This document shows positions 27,901 to 37,430 of a stretch of DNA of 53,109 nucleotides, one piece after another (positions within the stretch are counted from its first letter, which is position 1; every line of letters starts with the position of its first letter). The DNA comes from Rickettsiales bacterium. GTDB taxonomy: Bacteria > Pseudomonadota > Alphaproteobacteria > Rickettsiales > Deianiraeaceae. Made by a program: the position numbers and the translations under genes. Location: positions 1 to 53,109 of the forward strand of contig JAFSXM010000013.1 of the NCBI GenBank assembly GCA_017444095.1, read 5' to 3'. The notes under the pieces are model-generated. The model searched no databases. It was not told the origin of the DNA and saw only the letters and a program-made list of their open reading frames with translations.

Positions 27901-28995
27901 ATGTCTGAAAAAAAGCTTGGTCGTGGTATAGCAAGTTTATTAGCGATGGATGATGTTATAGATGATAAAACATTATCTACATCCTATGGAAGTTATGCAA
28001 ATAATAGTGATATTATTGATGATGAGAACATAATTTTAACTTTAAATATCAATGATGTGGAACCAAACCCAAAACAACCAAGAAAGATGTTTGACGATTC
28101 AAAGTTAAAAGAGTTAAGTGAGAGTATAAAAAGTAATGGTCTTTTACAGCCAATTATAGTAATGAAGAAAAACAACAATGATGGTAAGTATATTATTATT
28201 GCCGGTGAGAGAAGATTTAGAGCATCAAAGCTTGCTGGTATGGAAACTATTAAAGCTATTGTTGTAAATATTGAGGAAAAAGATATTCTCAAAAATGCCT
28301 TGATAGAGAATATACAGAGGGAAAATTTAAATCCAGTGGAAGAGGCCAATGGTTATCGGCGGATTATAGAGGATTTCGGTTATACACACGAACAATTAGC
28401 AAAAGAAGTTGGAAAGAGTAGAGTGCATATTACAAACTTACTTCGTGTACTCAATTTACCAAGTGAAATTCTTACAGCATTAAAAAACGATAATATTACA
28501 TTAGGACATGCCAAGGTATTATTGGGGACACAAAATCCATTGCAATATTTAGAAGATATTATAGAGAAACAATTATCAGTTAGACAACTTGAAAAGTTGA
28601 TTGCTACTGGAAGCATCAATGATAAGACAGATGATGGTGATAATAATGATAACAAGGTGAATGATGCTGAAAGCATTACTTTTGATATTATTAAGCAAAT
28701 GTATAGCCCTCTTATTAAAGAGCGAAATAGCCAAAACACTAATGATGTAGATGAGGATGAAGGTGGTGATGAAAATATTGAGACATCAAGTATAATTACA
28801 AAAGATAATGCCGATGATTTAACTGACGAGGAAAAGAAATCAATTAGTGATAATTTGCAAGCAATAGAAGAACATATTAAACAAAAAAGTGGTTTGTCTG
28901 TAAATCTTCGTTTAAATCGTGATGGTAGCGGAATGGTTGAAATTGAATATAACGATGCAGAAGAACTGATTGCCATTGTTAATAGATTGCAGTAG
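27901..28995 (+). CDS. parB: Chromosome partitioning protein ParB
   Basis: Binds parS sites and uses CTP to slide on DNA for chromosome segregation. It has 364 residues: N-terminal arginine patch (KLGRGIASLLA), ParB/Srx domain with QPRKMFDDSKLKELSESI and the GERRFRAS box, NALIENIQRENLNPVEEA, a helix-turn-helix (THEQLAKEVGKSRVHITNLLRVLNLP), then an acidic Asp/Asn-rich linker (about 240-305) and a C-terminal dimer domain. Length is higher than usual (about 290) because of the acidic linker. parA is not adjacent, unlike the standard parAB pair. Confidence 0.93.
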   Translation: MSEKKLGRGIASLLAMDDVIDDKTLSTSYGSYANNSDIIDDENIILTLNINDVEPNPKQPRKMFDDSKLKELSESIKSNGLLQPIIVMKKNNNDGKYIIIAGERRFRASKLAGMETIKAIVVNIEEKDILKNALIENIQRENLNPVEEANGYRRIIEDFGYTHEQLAKEVGKSRVHITNLLRVLNLPSEILTALKNDNITLGHAKVLLGTQNPLQYLEDIIEKQLSVRQLEKLIATGSINDKTDDGDNNDNKVNDAESITFDIIKQMYSPLIKERNSQNTNDVDEDEGGDENIETSSIITKDNADDLTDEEKKSISDNLQAIEEHIKQKSGLSVNLRLNRDGSGMVEIEYNDAEELIAIVNRLQ

Positions 28996-29045
28996 GTATA
29001 CAATATTGTATTGCAAAATAAAATAATAACACAATTTATAATATT

Positions 29046-30368
29046 GTGAGTGAATATATTTACATTAGACAAGTTAATCAAGCAAGTGTGCATATAGGTA
29101 GAACGGCTGATTTAGAACAAAGATATAGGCTTGGTGCAGACCAATTGGTTGAAGACTTTAATGATTATATTTGTGCTTTTGAATGCAAAGATGGAACTGG
29201 ACAACAAATAGAGAATGATGTAAAAAAAGAATTCAAGAAATACAACATTGAACGAGAGATTTATAATTACTCCGCAGGATTGTTTAAGGATTACAAAAGC
29301 TTTTTGTTAAAACATAAAGATGTTATTAGGGAGTTGAAAGAAGAAGAGGTTTTGAAATACAATAAAAACGATAAAGATGTGAAGTTTGTGATTAAAGTGG
29401 AAAAACAAGCCACAAAACGACATTTAAAAGAACTGGGGTGGAACCATAAGAATATACAGTCAAAATCGCAAAAAATGGCAAAAGCCATTCAAAAGAATAA
29501 TGATATTTCAAAATATACTGAACATGATGAGTTTTTTACAAGATATGAAGATATAGAAGAAATGATAGAGGAAGTAAAAGAGCAATTTAAAGGCAAAGTG
29601 GTTTTTTGTAATTGCGACGATCCACTTGGTGAAGATGAAATGCATTGTTCTGCTTTTGCTTTATATTTTAAAAAAAATTTTAAAAAATTAAAATTGAAAA
29701 AACTTATTTGTCTGCACTTTGCAGGCGTTAGTGATATTTTTAATACAGGTGAAACAATTGGCATGATATATAATTACGATGGAACAGAAATTGAAATAAA
29801 AAGAGAAGGGGATTTCGATGGGTCTTTTATGCACCCAAAAAGTATTAAAATCCTGAATGAAGAGGCGGATATTGTTTGCACAAACCATCCGTGGAGTCTT
29901 ACTCAACAATACTATAAAATACTGTTTGAAAGCAAGAAACGTTTTTTGGTTATAAGTAATTCTGCTATTGTTCTAATACCAAGTTTTTTTGAGGCTGTTA
30001 AAAATAGAAAAATAAAAGCAATCAAACGTTGCGAAAATTTTTTACTCGGAAAAAATCGTTCTCCTGCAAGAGCAACAGGTGCTTGGATGACGAATTTAAA
30101 ATACAACAGAATGCCTTATAAAAAACTAATGCCACTTAAAGACATTCCAAGAAATGAAATTTTGGTTGATGATAATGGAGTTTTAAATATCAATAATGGA
30201 TATATCCCAAATGACTATGATAAAGAATTTGCTGTATCATCGGCACCAATCATAGGTGGCATTTTAGAACAAGGTTTTGAAGTCTATGGAAATGAAACAT
30301 ATTTGCCAAAAATTAATGGAAAAATTGGCTGGAGAAGGTTGCTAATTAAGAAATCTCAAAAAAATTAA
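29046..30368 (+). CDS. Solitary EcoRI-type adenine DNA methyltransferase with GIY-YIG/T5orf172-like N-terminal domain
   Basis: It has 440 residues. Residues 1-75 (YIYIRQVNQASVHIGRT, then AFECKDGTGQQIENDVKKEF) resemble the T5orf172/GIY-YIG fold. From about 135 it matches the EcoRI methylase family: VVFCNCDDPLGEDEMHCSAFALYF, then IVCTNHPWSL near residues 277-286, then FLVISNSA. The catalytic NPPF/Y box reads NHPW here, an unusual change. It would methylate adenine if active. There is no restriction partner beside it. GTG start, 50 bp after parB. Viral or plasmid origin is possible, though base composition matches the neighbours. Confidence 0.7.
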   Translation: MSEYIYIRQVNQASVHIGRTADLEQRYRLGADQLVEDFNDYICAFECKDGTGQQIENDVKKEFKKYNIEREIYNYSAGLFKDYKSFLLKHKDVIRELKEEEVLKYNKNDKDVKFVIKVEKQATKRHLKELGWNHKNIQSKSQKMAKAIQKNNDISKYTEHDEFFTRYEDIEEMIEEVKEQFKGKVVFCNCDDPLGEDEMHCSAFALYFKKNFKKLKLKKLICLHFAGVSDIFNTGETIGMIYNYDGTEIEIKREGDFDGSFMHPKSIKILNEEADIVCTNHPWSLTQQYYKILFESKKRFLVISNSAIVLIPSFFEAVKNRKIKAIKRCENFLLGKNRSPARATGAWMTNLKYNRMPYKKLMPLKDIPRNEILVDDNGVLNINNGYIPNDYDKEFAVSSAPIIGGILEQGFEVYGNETYLPKINGKIGWRRLLIKKSQKN

Positions 30369-30415
30369 AAATAAATAGTCGATTGTACCATTTTGTTGTT
30401 AAAGCAGAGGCAAAA

Positions 30416-31153
30416 TTACTCTTCAATATCAATATCGGCATTTGTGTAGACTTCTGATACATCATCTATATCATCAAGTGCATCAAGCAGTTTTTGATAT
30501 TTTTCAATAAACTCTTTATCTTTTATATCGCTACCGACATAATCATTTGCTTTCCAAAACCACCCAGCACTTTGTGGTTCTTTGCCAAGAGCCTTGGATA
30601 ATAAAGATACTACATCAAGCATATTTTCTATAGTTGTTTCAACAATATAAACATCATCTTCTGTATAGACATCATTTGCACCTGCTTCTAATGCTGTTTC
30701 AAACATTTTTTCCTCATCACAAACATCAGTTTCGTAAATGATTCTACCAATATGTGTATACATATATTCAACACTGCCGGATGGTGACATTTCGGCACCA
30801 AACTTCGATAAAGTGCTTCTTACATCGCTTGCGGTTCTGTTTTTATTATCAGTTAACCCCTCTATAATTAAAGAAATTCCTCTATCAAAAAAGGCATTAT
30901 ATCTTACATTTTCATAATTTGTTGTATCTTTATTTGCTTTGGCGATAGCTGTTTCTATCTTATCCTTTGGCATATTTAAAGTTCTGGCTTTTGCGACAAG
31001 AATTTTTAGTTTTGGGTTTAAATCTGGATCAGGAAGTCCGTTTTTTACAGCAATAGATATATCACGAGCAATTTTAGTAAAGAGTTTCGCTTTTTTTGCA
31101 TCATTTGCTCCTTTTTTAAACATTATATTGTGTGCATGTGAATGACCTGCCAT
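30416..31153 (-). CDS. yebC: YebC/PmpR-family regulator
   Basis: Member of the YebC family; members act as transcription regulators or relieve ribosome stalling at proline runs. It has 245 residues, normal length. It starts with the hallmark MAGHSHAHNIMFKKGANDAKKAKLFTK-type N terminus and carries MPKDKIETAIAKA and AGANDV. The ATG at 31153 is chosen because the frame upstream adds a 20-residue hydrophobic stretch not seen in the family. Divergent from rodA across 72 bp. Confidence 0.95.
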   Translation of the reverse strand: MAGHSHAHNIMFKKGANDAKKAKLFTKIARDISIAVKNGLPDPDLNPKLKILVAKARTLNMPKDKIETAIAKANKDTTNYENVRYNAFFDRGISLIIEGLTDNKNRTASDVRSTLSKFGAEMSPSGSVEYMYTHIGRIIYETDVCDEEKMFETALEAGANDVYTEDDVYIVETTIENMLDVVSLLSKALGKEPQSAGWFWKANDYVGSDIKDKEFIEKYQKLLDALDDIDDVSEVYTNADIDIEE

Positions 31154-31225
31154 AAAATGAGTTGATATTAAATTTAGCATCTTTAAAAAAAATGAAAAAT
31201 ATATTTCAAGCATATTATTTATTTT

Positions 31226-32359
31226 ATGCAGATAAAACTCAGTTCTGGATTAAATAGAAAATTTAGTATATTCAATATAAAGAACATTTTTGATATTCCA
31301 ATGTATACATTGTTTGCAATGTTATCTATTTTTGCAATTAGTTTAATATCACTTTATTCGTCTGATGGTGGTGTTTTTTTGCAACATACATTTAAACAAA
31401 TATGCTATATGGTTTTTTCACTTCTATGTTTTGTGTTTATTATATCAATTAACATAATATACATTATGGATTATGCATATCTATTTTTATTCGCCACAAC
31501 AATATTATTGGCATTGGTGATACCATTGGGAAGAAATATAATGGGTGCTTCACGATGGCTTAATCTTGGTTTTATTGCCCTTCAACCATCTGAATTTGCA
31601 AAGCTTGCTATTATATTGGCTTTGGCAAAGTTTTATAGTAAAATACCTGCTCAAAAGATATACAAAATATCAACTACATTTAAGGCGATAATGATTGTTT
31701 TTGTCCCGATTGTGTTAACTGCCATACAACCTGACCTTGCGACATCAACCATTATGTTCTCATTGACGGTCATAATAATCTTTATTTCAGGAACTCCAAG
31801 GAAACAATTTTATATCGCCGGTGTGCTTGCTCTAATATCTATCCCAATAGCTTGGATTTATGCATTAAAGGATTATCAAAAACTGCGAATACTAAACTTT
31901 CTTATTCCGGGACAAGATATCTTAGGTAGTGGATATAATGTTAACCAATCAAAAATTGCCATAGGCTCGGGTGGATTGATTGGAAAAGGTTTTTTACATG
32001 GTTCTCAGGGGCAATTAAAATTCATTCCAGAACATCACACAGATTTTATTTTTACAATCGTATGTGAAGAATTCGGTTTTATTGGTGCAACGATATTGAT
32101 TGGTTGTTATGTGTATTTAATATATTATGGTCTATTTGTTGCAACTAAAACAAATTCTGTATTTGGCAAAATAACTGCCATCGGCTGTTCTTCGTTATTA
32201 TTTTTGCATACATTTATTAATATAGCTATGACTATTGGGCTAATGCCGGTTGCTGGTATACCATTGTTAATGATGTCGTATGGTGGTTGTGGGTTGTTGC
32301 TTGGCGCTATGTGTGTGGCATTGATGGTGAGTGTTGATATGCATAAAAATGTTATTTAA
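31226..32359 (+). CDS. rodA: Rod-shape determining SEDS glycosyltransferase RodA
   Basis: Polymerises peptidoglycan glycan chains in the elongation machine. It has 377 residues with about ten transmembrane helices. Family marks are ASRWLNLGFIALQPSEFAKLAI, the loop with QSKIAIGSGGLIGKGF and HTDFIFTIVCEEFGFIG, and the C-terminal MTIGLMPVAGIPLLMMSYGG. RodA rather than FtsW is favoured by length and by these loop sequences. Its class B PBP partner (mrdA) is usually adjacent but is not here; the class B PBP in this window looks like FtsI. Confidence 0.92.
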   Translation: MQIKLSSGLNRKFSIFNIKNIFDIPMYTLFAMLSIFAISLISLYSSDGGVFLQHTFKQICYMVFSLLCFVFIISINIIYIMDYAYLFLFATTILLALVIPLGRNIMGASRWLNLGFIALQPSEFAKLAIILALAKFYSKIPAQKIYKISTTFKAIMIVFVPIVLTAIQPDLATSTIMFSLTVIIIFISGTPRKQFYIAGVLALISIPIAWIYALKDYQKLRILNFLIPGQDILGSGYNVNQSKIAIGSGGLIGKGFLHGSQGQLKFIPEHHTDFIFTIVCEEFGFIGATILIGCYVYLIYYGLFVATKTNSVFGKITAIGCSSLLFLHTFINIAMTIGLMPVAGIPLLMMSYGGCGLLLGAMCVALMVSVDMHKNVI

Positions 32360-32422
32360 AATGTCCGCAAGATAGTAATTGTAGTTCTTGCTTTTTAATT
32401 TATTTTTTTATCTTCATAAGAT

Positions 32423-33469
32423 ATGTCAAATAAAGAATATAACATTGCAGTAGTTGGCGCAACGGGAAATGTTGGCAGGGAAGTATTAACAATTTTGGAG
32501 GAGAGAAAATTTCCAATAAAAAACATATATGCTTTGGCATCTTTGCAATCGTCTGGAAAAAAGGTTTCAATGTCAATAAATAAGCAAATCGTAGTAAGTG
32601 ATTTGGCTGTGTTTGACTTTGCAAAATATGAAGTTGATATAGCTTTTTTTTGTGCCGGCAGTGAAGTTAGCAAAAAATATATTCCAGAAGCAGTTAAGGC
32701 AGGGTGTATTTGTATTGATAAAAGCTCGCTATTTCGTATGGATAAAGATGTTCCTTTGGTTGTCCCAGAGGTTAATCCGGAGGCATTAACACAATATAAT
32801 TCCAATATTATATCCACACCAAACTGCACTACAATTCCACTTGTATGTGTTTTAAAACCGCTGGACGACAAGTATAAAATAAAAAGAGTGGTTATTACAA
32901 CATTCCAGTCTGTATCTGGAACTGGTAAAAAAGCTATGGATGAGCTTTTTAATCAAACAAAAGGTTATTTTGAAGCCGCAGTTCAAAATCTTGAAAATGA
33001 TAATTTGAATGGAGAAATTTATCCAAAACAAATCGCATTTAATTGTATACCTCAATGTGATGATTTTGTTGATGACGGATATACAAAAGAAGAATATAAG
33101 ATTATAAACGAAACTTGTAAAATTTTAAATCGTGAAATACCAATTACCGCCACTTGTGTTAGAGTTCCTGTCTTTCGCTGTCATGCGGAAAGTGTAAATA
33201 TTGAGTTTGAAAATGATTTTGATGTTGAAGAATTATCGGAGTTATTAGAAGACCAGGAAAATATCGTTGTTCACGATAGGCGAGAGAAGGGAGGATATGC
33301 TACACAATGTGAAAATGCTGGAACTGATTGTGTGTTTGTTTCAAGAATTAGAAAGGATAATTCTATTAAAAATGCTGTTAATCTTTGGATAGTTTGTGAT
33401 AATTTACGGAAAGGTTCTGCATTAAATGGTGTACAAATAGCGGAAAAAATAATTGAAAATGACAACTAA
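32423..33469 (+). CDS. asd: Aspartate-semialdehyde dehydrogenase
   Basis: Reduces aspartyl phosphate to the semialdehyde, the branch point to diaminopimelate, lysine, threonine and methionine. It has 348 residues. The NADP-binding loop is GATGNVGREVL. The catalytic cysteine is in STPNCTTIPL (near residue 135) and the histidine in VPVFRCHAESVN. It feeds the diaminopimelate route with dapF. The last 11 bp overlap the start of the recombinase gene, so the two are cotranscribed. Confidence 0.96.
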   Translation: MSNKEYNIAVVGATGNVGREVLTILEERKFPIKNIYALASLQSSGKKVSMSINKQIVVSDLAVFDFAKYEVDIAFFCAGSEVSKKYIPEAVKAGCICIDKSSLFRMDKDVPLVVPEVNPEALTQYNSNIISTPNCTTIPLVCVLKPLDDKYKIKRVVITTFQSVSGTGKKAMDELFNQTKGYFEAAVQNLENDNLNGEIYPKQIAFNCIPQCDDFVDDGYTKEEYKIINETCKILNREIPITATCVRVPVFRCHAESVNIEFENDFDVEELSELLEDQENIVVHDRREKGGYATQCENAGTDCVFVSRIRKDNSIKNAVNLWIVCDNLRKGSALNGVQIAEKIIENDN

Positions 33470-34406
33470 CAATGATAAAAATATCAATAAGTTTGTTTTG
33501 CAATTTTTAGATTATTTACTCATAGAAAAGGGATTGTCAGCAAATACAATTTCAAGTTATAAAAATGATTTAACCGAATTTTTGCAATTTTTACAAAAAC
33601 AAAAAATAAAAAATATTGATGAAATAGACAAAAAAGTTATTTTAACATATTATTCAATTTTGGAAAAAAAAGAGTTTAGTAAAGCTACATTGCAACGACG
33701 ATATTCTGCACTAAATCAACTTTTTAAGTATCTTATTAAAAACAAAATTATTACAGAAAATCCAATGTTGTCAATGAGACGACAAAAAAAAGAATTTAAG
33801 TTGCCAAAGTTTTTAACCAAAAATGAAATGCACAGATTACTTGAAATCAATTCTGCTTATGGTGATATATTAGAATTACGAAATAGGCTTATTATTGAAA
33901 TACTTTATTCAACTGGAATGCGAGTTAGTGAATTATGTTCCTTGCCTGTTAAATCAGTTTTATTTAATAAAAAAGAGGTTGGAAAATATAAATTTTTAAC
34001 CATCAAAGGGAAAGGGCAAAAAGAAAGGATAGTTCCATTACGGACTGCAATTTTTCCATTATTAGATAATTATATCAAACAAAAAGTTAAAAAACAGCAT
34101 AAATATCTTTTTACCTCAACCAGCAAGGAAGGTCATATTACAAGAAGAACGATAGAAAACATCATAAAACAATCGGCGATAAAGGCAGGGCTTAATCCAC
34201 AAAAAGTGTCGCCACATACCATAAGACATTCTTTTGCAACACATTTGCTACAAAACGGATTAGATATACGAGAAATACAAGAGCTTCTCGGTCATACGAG
34301 TATAGATACGACATCCATTTATGCCAAGATAGATACATCAAAAGCAAGGGATGTTGTTTTAACATATCATCCAATGGCAAAAAATAAAAATAATATCAGT
34401 AATTAA
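33459..34406 (+). CDS. xerD: Tyrosine recombinase XerC/XerD
   Basis: Resolves chromosome dimers at dif together with its partner and FtsK. It has 315 residues: an N-terminal SAM-like core-binding domain (LSANTISSYKNDLTEFLQFL) and a catalytic domain with Arg in STGMRVSELCSL, the HTIRHSFATHLLQNG box, LGH and the Tyr in SIYAKID. XerD over XerC is a guess based on general resemblance. The ATG at 33459 lies inside the 3' end of asd. It overlaps the convergent pyruvate kinase stop by 4 bp. No integron or phage context suggests an integrase. Confidence 0.9.
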   Translation: MTTNNDKNINKFVLQFLDYLLIEKGLSANTISSYKNDLTEFLQFLQKQKIKNIDEIDKKVILTYYSILEKKEFSKATLQRRYSALNQLFKYLIKNKIITENPMLSMRRQKKEFKLPKFLTKNEMHRLLEINSAYGDILELRNRLIIEILYSTGMRVSELCSLPVKSVLFNKKEVGKYKFLTIKGKGQKERIVPLRTAIFPLLDNYIKQKVKKQHKYLFTSTSKEGHITRRTIENIIKQSAIKAGLNPQKVSPHTIRHSFATHLLQNGLDIREIQELLGHTSIDTTSIYAKIDTSKARDVVLTYHPMAKNKNNISN

Positions 34407-36049
34407 GAGAATAATTTGCTGTATTTATCAATTTCCAATAATTCGCTTTTTGGTTTTAAAAATCTTTTTAATAAAGAATATAAATTATATTCATTTTCAT
34501 TTACTAAATTAAACCATTTATTAGCAAAGTCTATACTTTTATTTTCAAATATTCTATTTTTTGTTTTTCCACAAGATAAATCGATGAAATTAACAATATT
34601 TTTTGGATTAAGCCATAATTTATTGCCTTTAAGCATAAACATTGTTCCAAAAATATCTTTATTTGTTAAACAATCAGTTCCAAAAATAGCCATTAGATAT
34701 AGAATTGTTTGTGTTTTTTTACGATATTTAATATAAAACTTATAGAATCCATTATTAACATTTTTATCATTGGATTTTAAAGGCTTAAAATATACACATT
34801 CTTGCAAATTTGTAAAATACCACTTATAGTATGATTTAATAGTTTTTTTCTTAAATAGTTTTATACATTTATCAAAAATTTCAATGGCTTGATTACCAAA
34901 ATTTGAAGTCGCGGTTTCATCGGAAAGCATTAACGAGTTAACACCCATCATTAACGAAGTTGTGATGACATCTATATCGTTTCTTGACGGGATATATTCA
35001 TAGGATAGATTTTTTAACACATCTGTTGCTAATATACAAATCTTATCTTTATGGCATCTTGTTGCAGAAATGATTTGCTGTTTTGCATAAGGAACTTTTT
35101 CAGGCAATATTTCATTAGCTAAATCGCCCCTTGCTATCATTGAGCCATCGGCAATTTGCATAATTTCATTAACATTTTTCATCCCCTGTTTTGTTTCAAA
35201 TTTTGCAATAATTTTTATTTCACCAGCAAGTTTTTCGATTTCTTGATTATTTAAACCAGCTTGTAAAAAAGTATCCATTATCAGGTTTTTTACCATTATA
35301 ATATCTTCAAGGCTACGAACAAAAGAAATCGCTAAGTATTTTACGTTATTTAAAACGGACATTTGGATATATTTTCTATCCGCATCTGTTAATGTTGGTT
35401 GCGAAACATTAAGACCACATAGATTAACATGCCTTCTATCCTTTAATGTATAGTTATTATCGCGAAGGTTGATTTGTGTAATTTTTAAACACACAATAGA
35501 TTTGTCATAGTCAATGCTCGAAACAATGGCATTCACAAGCCCTCCATCTATTACAACATTATTACCAACTTTTACATCGTCAATAAATTTGTCATAATTT
35601 ACACCCAAATGAAATGTCTTGTTTTCACTATTTTTAGTATTTTGACTGGAATTATATGAAAAACAAATTTCCTTATCAGCAAGATTGGTGTGTATTGCCA
35701 GTATATTACCTTTTTGTAGTTGATAACATGCATCATAATATCCTTTATTCTCATCATCTTTAATTAACAGGCGGATTTCAGCTCCTTGTGTATCATACAT
35801 CAAGCTTGCATCATTGTATTTTTGTAAAATATCATTTACATTTTGTAAAACATTCTTTAATTCTTCTTCATCGGCAATATGTGAGCCATTGATGCGAAAA
35901 ATTCTTGCTCCACTTGCATAAAAATCATCAATTTTTTGCCAACCATTTTTGCCAAGAGTTGCAATAATTGGTATATTTAACTGCTTTTTAAGTTCTTCAA
36001 TACCATCTATTTCAAACTGGTTTGTTATAGATTTTTTCAAAAATCCCAT
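34403..36049 (-). CDS. pyk: Divergent pyruvate kinase
   Basis: Should transfer phosphate from phosphoenolpyruvate to ADP. It has 548 residues. Core motifs are recognisable but altered: IPIIATLGKNG, GARIFRINGSH, YDTQGAEIR, the catalytic lysine region IIAKFETKQGM, MIARGDLANEI and MLSDETATSNF. The conserved ATQMLESM reads ATDVLKNLSYEYIPSRND. The last 130 residues do not look like the usual C-terminal allosteric domain and are Lys/Asn-rich. Activity is plausible since Lys, Arg and metal-site residues remain. The ATG at 36049 is chosen over a TTG six codons upstream. It follows iscS by 20 bp on the same strand. Confidence 0.8.
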   Translation of the reverse strand: MGFLKKSITNQFEIDGIEELKKQLNIPIIATLGKNGWQKIDDFYASGARIFRINGSHIADEEELKNVLQNVNDILQKYNDASLMYDTQGAEIRLLIKDDENKGYYDACYQLQKGNILAIHTNLADKEICFSYNSSQNTKNSENKTFHLGVNYDKFIDDVKVGNNVVIDGGLVNAIVSSIDYDKSIVCLKITQINLRDNNYTLKDRRHVNLCGLNVSQPTLTDADRKYIQMSVLNNVKYLAISFVRSLEDIIMVKNLIMDTFLQAGLNNQEIEKLAGEIKIIAKFETKQGMKNVNEIMQIADGSMIARGDLANEILPEKVPYAKQQIISATRCHKDKICILATDVLKNLSYEYIPSRNDIDVITTSLMMGVNSLMLSDETATSNFGNQAIEIFDKCIKLFKKKTIKSYYKWYFTNLQECVYFKPLKSNDKNVNNGFYKFYIKYRKKTQTILYLMAIFGTDCLTNKDIFGTMFMLKGNKLWLNPKNIVNFIDLSCGKTKNRIFENKSIDFANKWFNLVNENEYNLYSLLKRFLKPKSELLEIDKYSKLFS

Positions 36050-36069
36050 AATAACTACCAAAAACAAAA

Positions 36070-37398
36070 CTACTTCCCTTTCCTGATTTTTGCTACCTCT
36101 TCACTTATGGTTTTTATTGCATATTTCACTTCATTTTCAGTTGTGTATCTACCAATGCCAATTCTTACCGCTCCACCTATTTTTGCGGTGTCAACACCCA
36201 AAGCTTTGATGACATAACTATCTTTTGCTTCGTGTGATGAACCACAGGCCGAACCAATTGATAAAGCAACTTTATCGCTTAATCTTTCCACCAAGTCTAT
36301 AGCATTCACTCCTTTGAAGCTAAAATTGAGATTACCAGCATATCTTTGTGTTGGGTTGCCGTTCAATGTTGCATCTGGGATTTCCATTAAACCAGCTTTT
36401 AACATATTACTCATTTCTGTAATATGTTTTATGTCTGTCTCATAATCTTCTTTCATTATTTCACTGGCCTTGCCAAGACCAACTATCAAGGAAACTGCCA
36501 ATGTTCCGCTACGAATACCTCTTTCTTGTCCCCCACCATTCATTTGTGCTGACAATTCTAACTTATGTCTTCCGTGTTGTCGAATAAATAATGCCCCAAT
36601 ACCCTTTGGACCATAAATCTTATGCCCGGAAATAGACATAAGGTCTATATTCATTTTATCAACATCGAGTGGAATCTTACCAAATGCTTGTGCACAATCC
36701 GTATGGAAATATACATTATGTTTTTTGGCAATTTTTCCAATTGCTTCAAGATCTTGAATGACACCTATTTCATTATTAACACCCATTATTGAAATAAGTA
36801 AAGTATCAGGCCTAATGGCATTTTCAAGTTCTTTCAAATCTATCAATCCATCTTCTTTTGGATAAAGATATGTAATTTCAATTTCATCATTTTCATATTC
36901 AATCTTTTTACAACTTTCCAGAATACAAGCATGTTCTGTTGCTGATGTTATGATGTGTTTTTTTCCTGTTTTTTTGGCATAGCTTTCAACAACACCTTTA
37001 ATTGCCAAGTTATTACTTTCAGTTGCACCGCTGGTGAAAATAATTTCATTAGCTTTTGCATTTATAACATCGGCGACTTGTTTTCTTGCTTTTTCTACAA
37101 GTTTTAAAGCATCTTTACCCATTTTATGCAAAGAATTGGCATTGCCATAAACATTGTTTTCTACAAAATTCATTTCTTGTAAAACTCTTGGGTCAATTTT
37201 TGTTGTTGCCTGATAATCCATATACACAGGCAAAATTAGGGCATTGTTTTCATCAACACCAATTTTATTCCAGTCAACATTTACACAAGTTTTTTGCAAT
37301 TCTTCAATATCTCTTTTGCAATCTTTATCATTTTTACTGCAAGATGTAAAGTTAGCTAATAATGTAATAAGTAAAACAACATTAAACCATCTTTTCAT
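36070..37398 (-). CDS. iscS: Cysteine desulfurase IscS-like, with an N-terminal lipoprotein-type signal
   Basis: Removes sulfur from cysteine for Fe-S cluster and thio-modification pathways. It has 442 residues. From about residue 55 it is a normal IscS/Nfs1: YMDYQATTKIDPRVL, GATESNNLAIKG, the PLP lysine in SGHKIYGPKG (near 253) and the active cysteine in GSACGSSHEA (near 382). The unusual part is the N terminus. MKRWFNVVLLITLLANFTSC looks like a lipoprotein signal ending at Cys20, followed by a 30-residue polar linker. If used, the enzyme would be membrane-anchored outside the cytoplasm. A non-ATG internal start is possible but no good Met precedes the core. iscU and iscR are not adjacent. 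Confidence 0.85.
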   Translation of the reverse strand: MKRWFNVVLLITLLANFTSCSKNDKDCKRDIEELQKTCVNVDWNKIGVDENNALILPVYMDYQATTKIDPRVLQEMNFVENNVYGNANSLHKMGKDALKLVEKARKQVADVINAKANEIIFTSGATESNNLAIKGVVESYAKKTGKKHIITSATEHACILESCKKIEYENDEIEITYLYPKEDGLIDLKELENAIRPDTLLISIMGVNNEIGVIQDLEAIGKIAKKHNVYFHTDCAQAFGKIPLDVDKMNIDLMSISGHKIYGPKGIGALFIRQHGRHKLELSAQMNGGGQERGIRSGTLAVSLIVGLGKASEIMKEDYETDIKHITEMSNMLKAGLMEIPDATLNGNPTQRYAGNLNFSFKGVNAIDLVERLSDKVALSIGSACGSSHEAKDSYVIKALGVDTAKIGGAVRIGIGRYTTENEVKYAIKTISEEVAKIRKGK

Positions 37399-37430
37399 AA
37401 AAAAAAGCAACAGCTTACACGAGTGATGAG

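Noticed and set aside
33459..34406. Phage or integron integrase
   Set aside because: The protein has the XerC/D architecture, overlaps asd, and has no flanking att-like repeats or phage genes in the immediate region.
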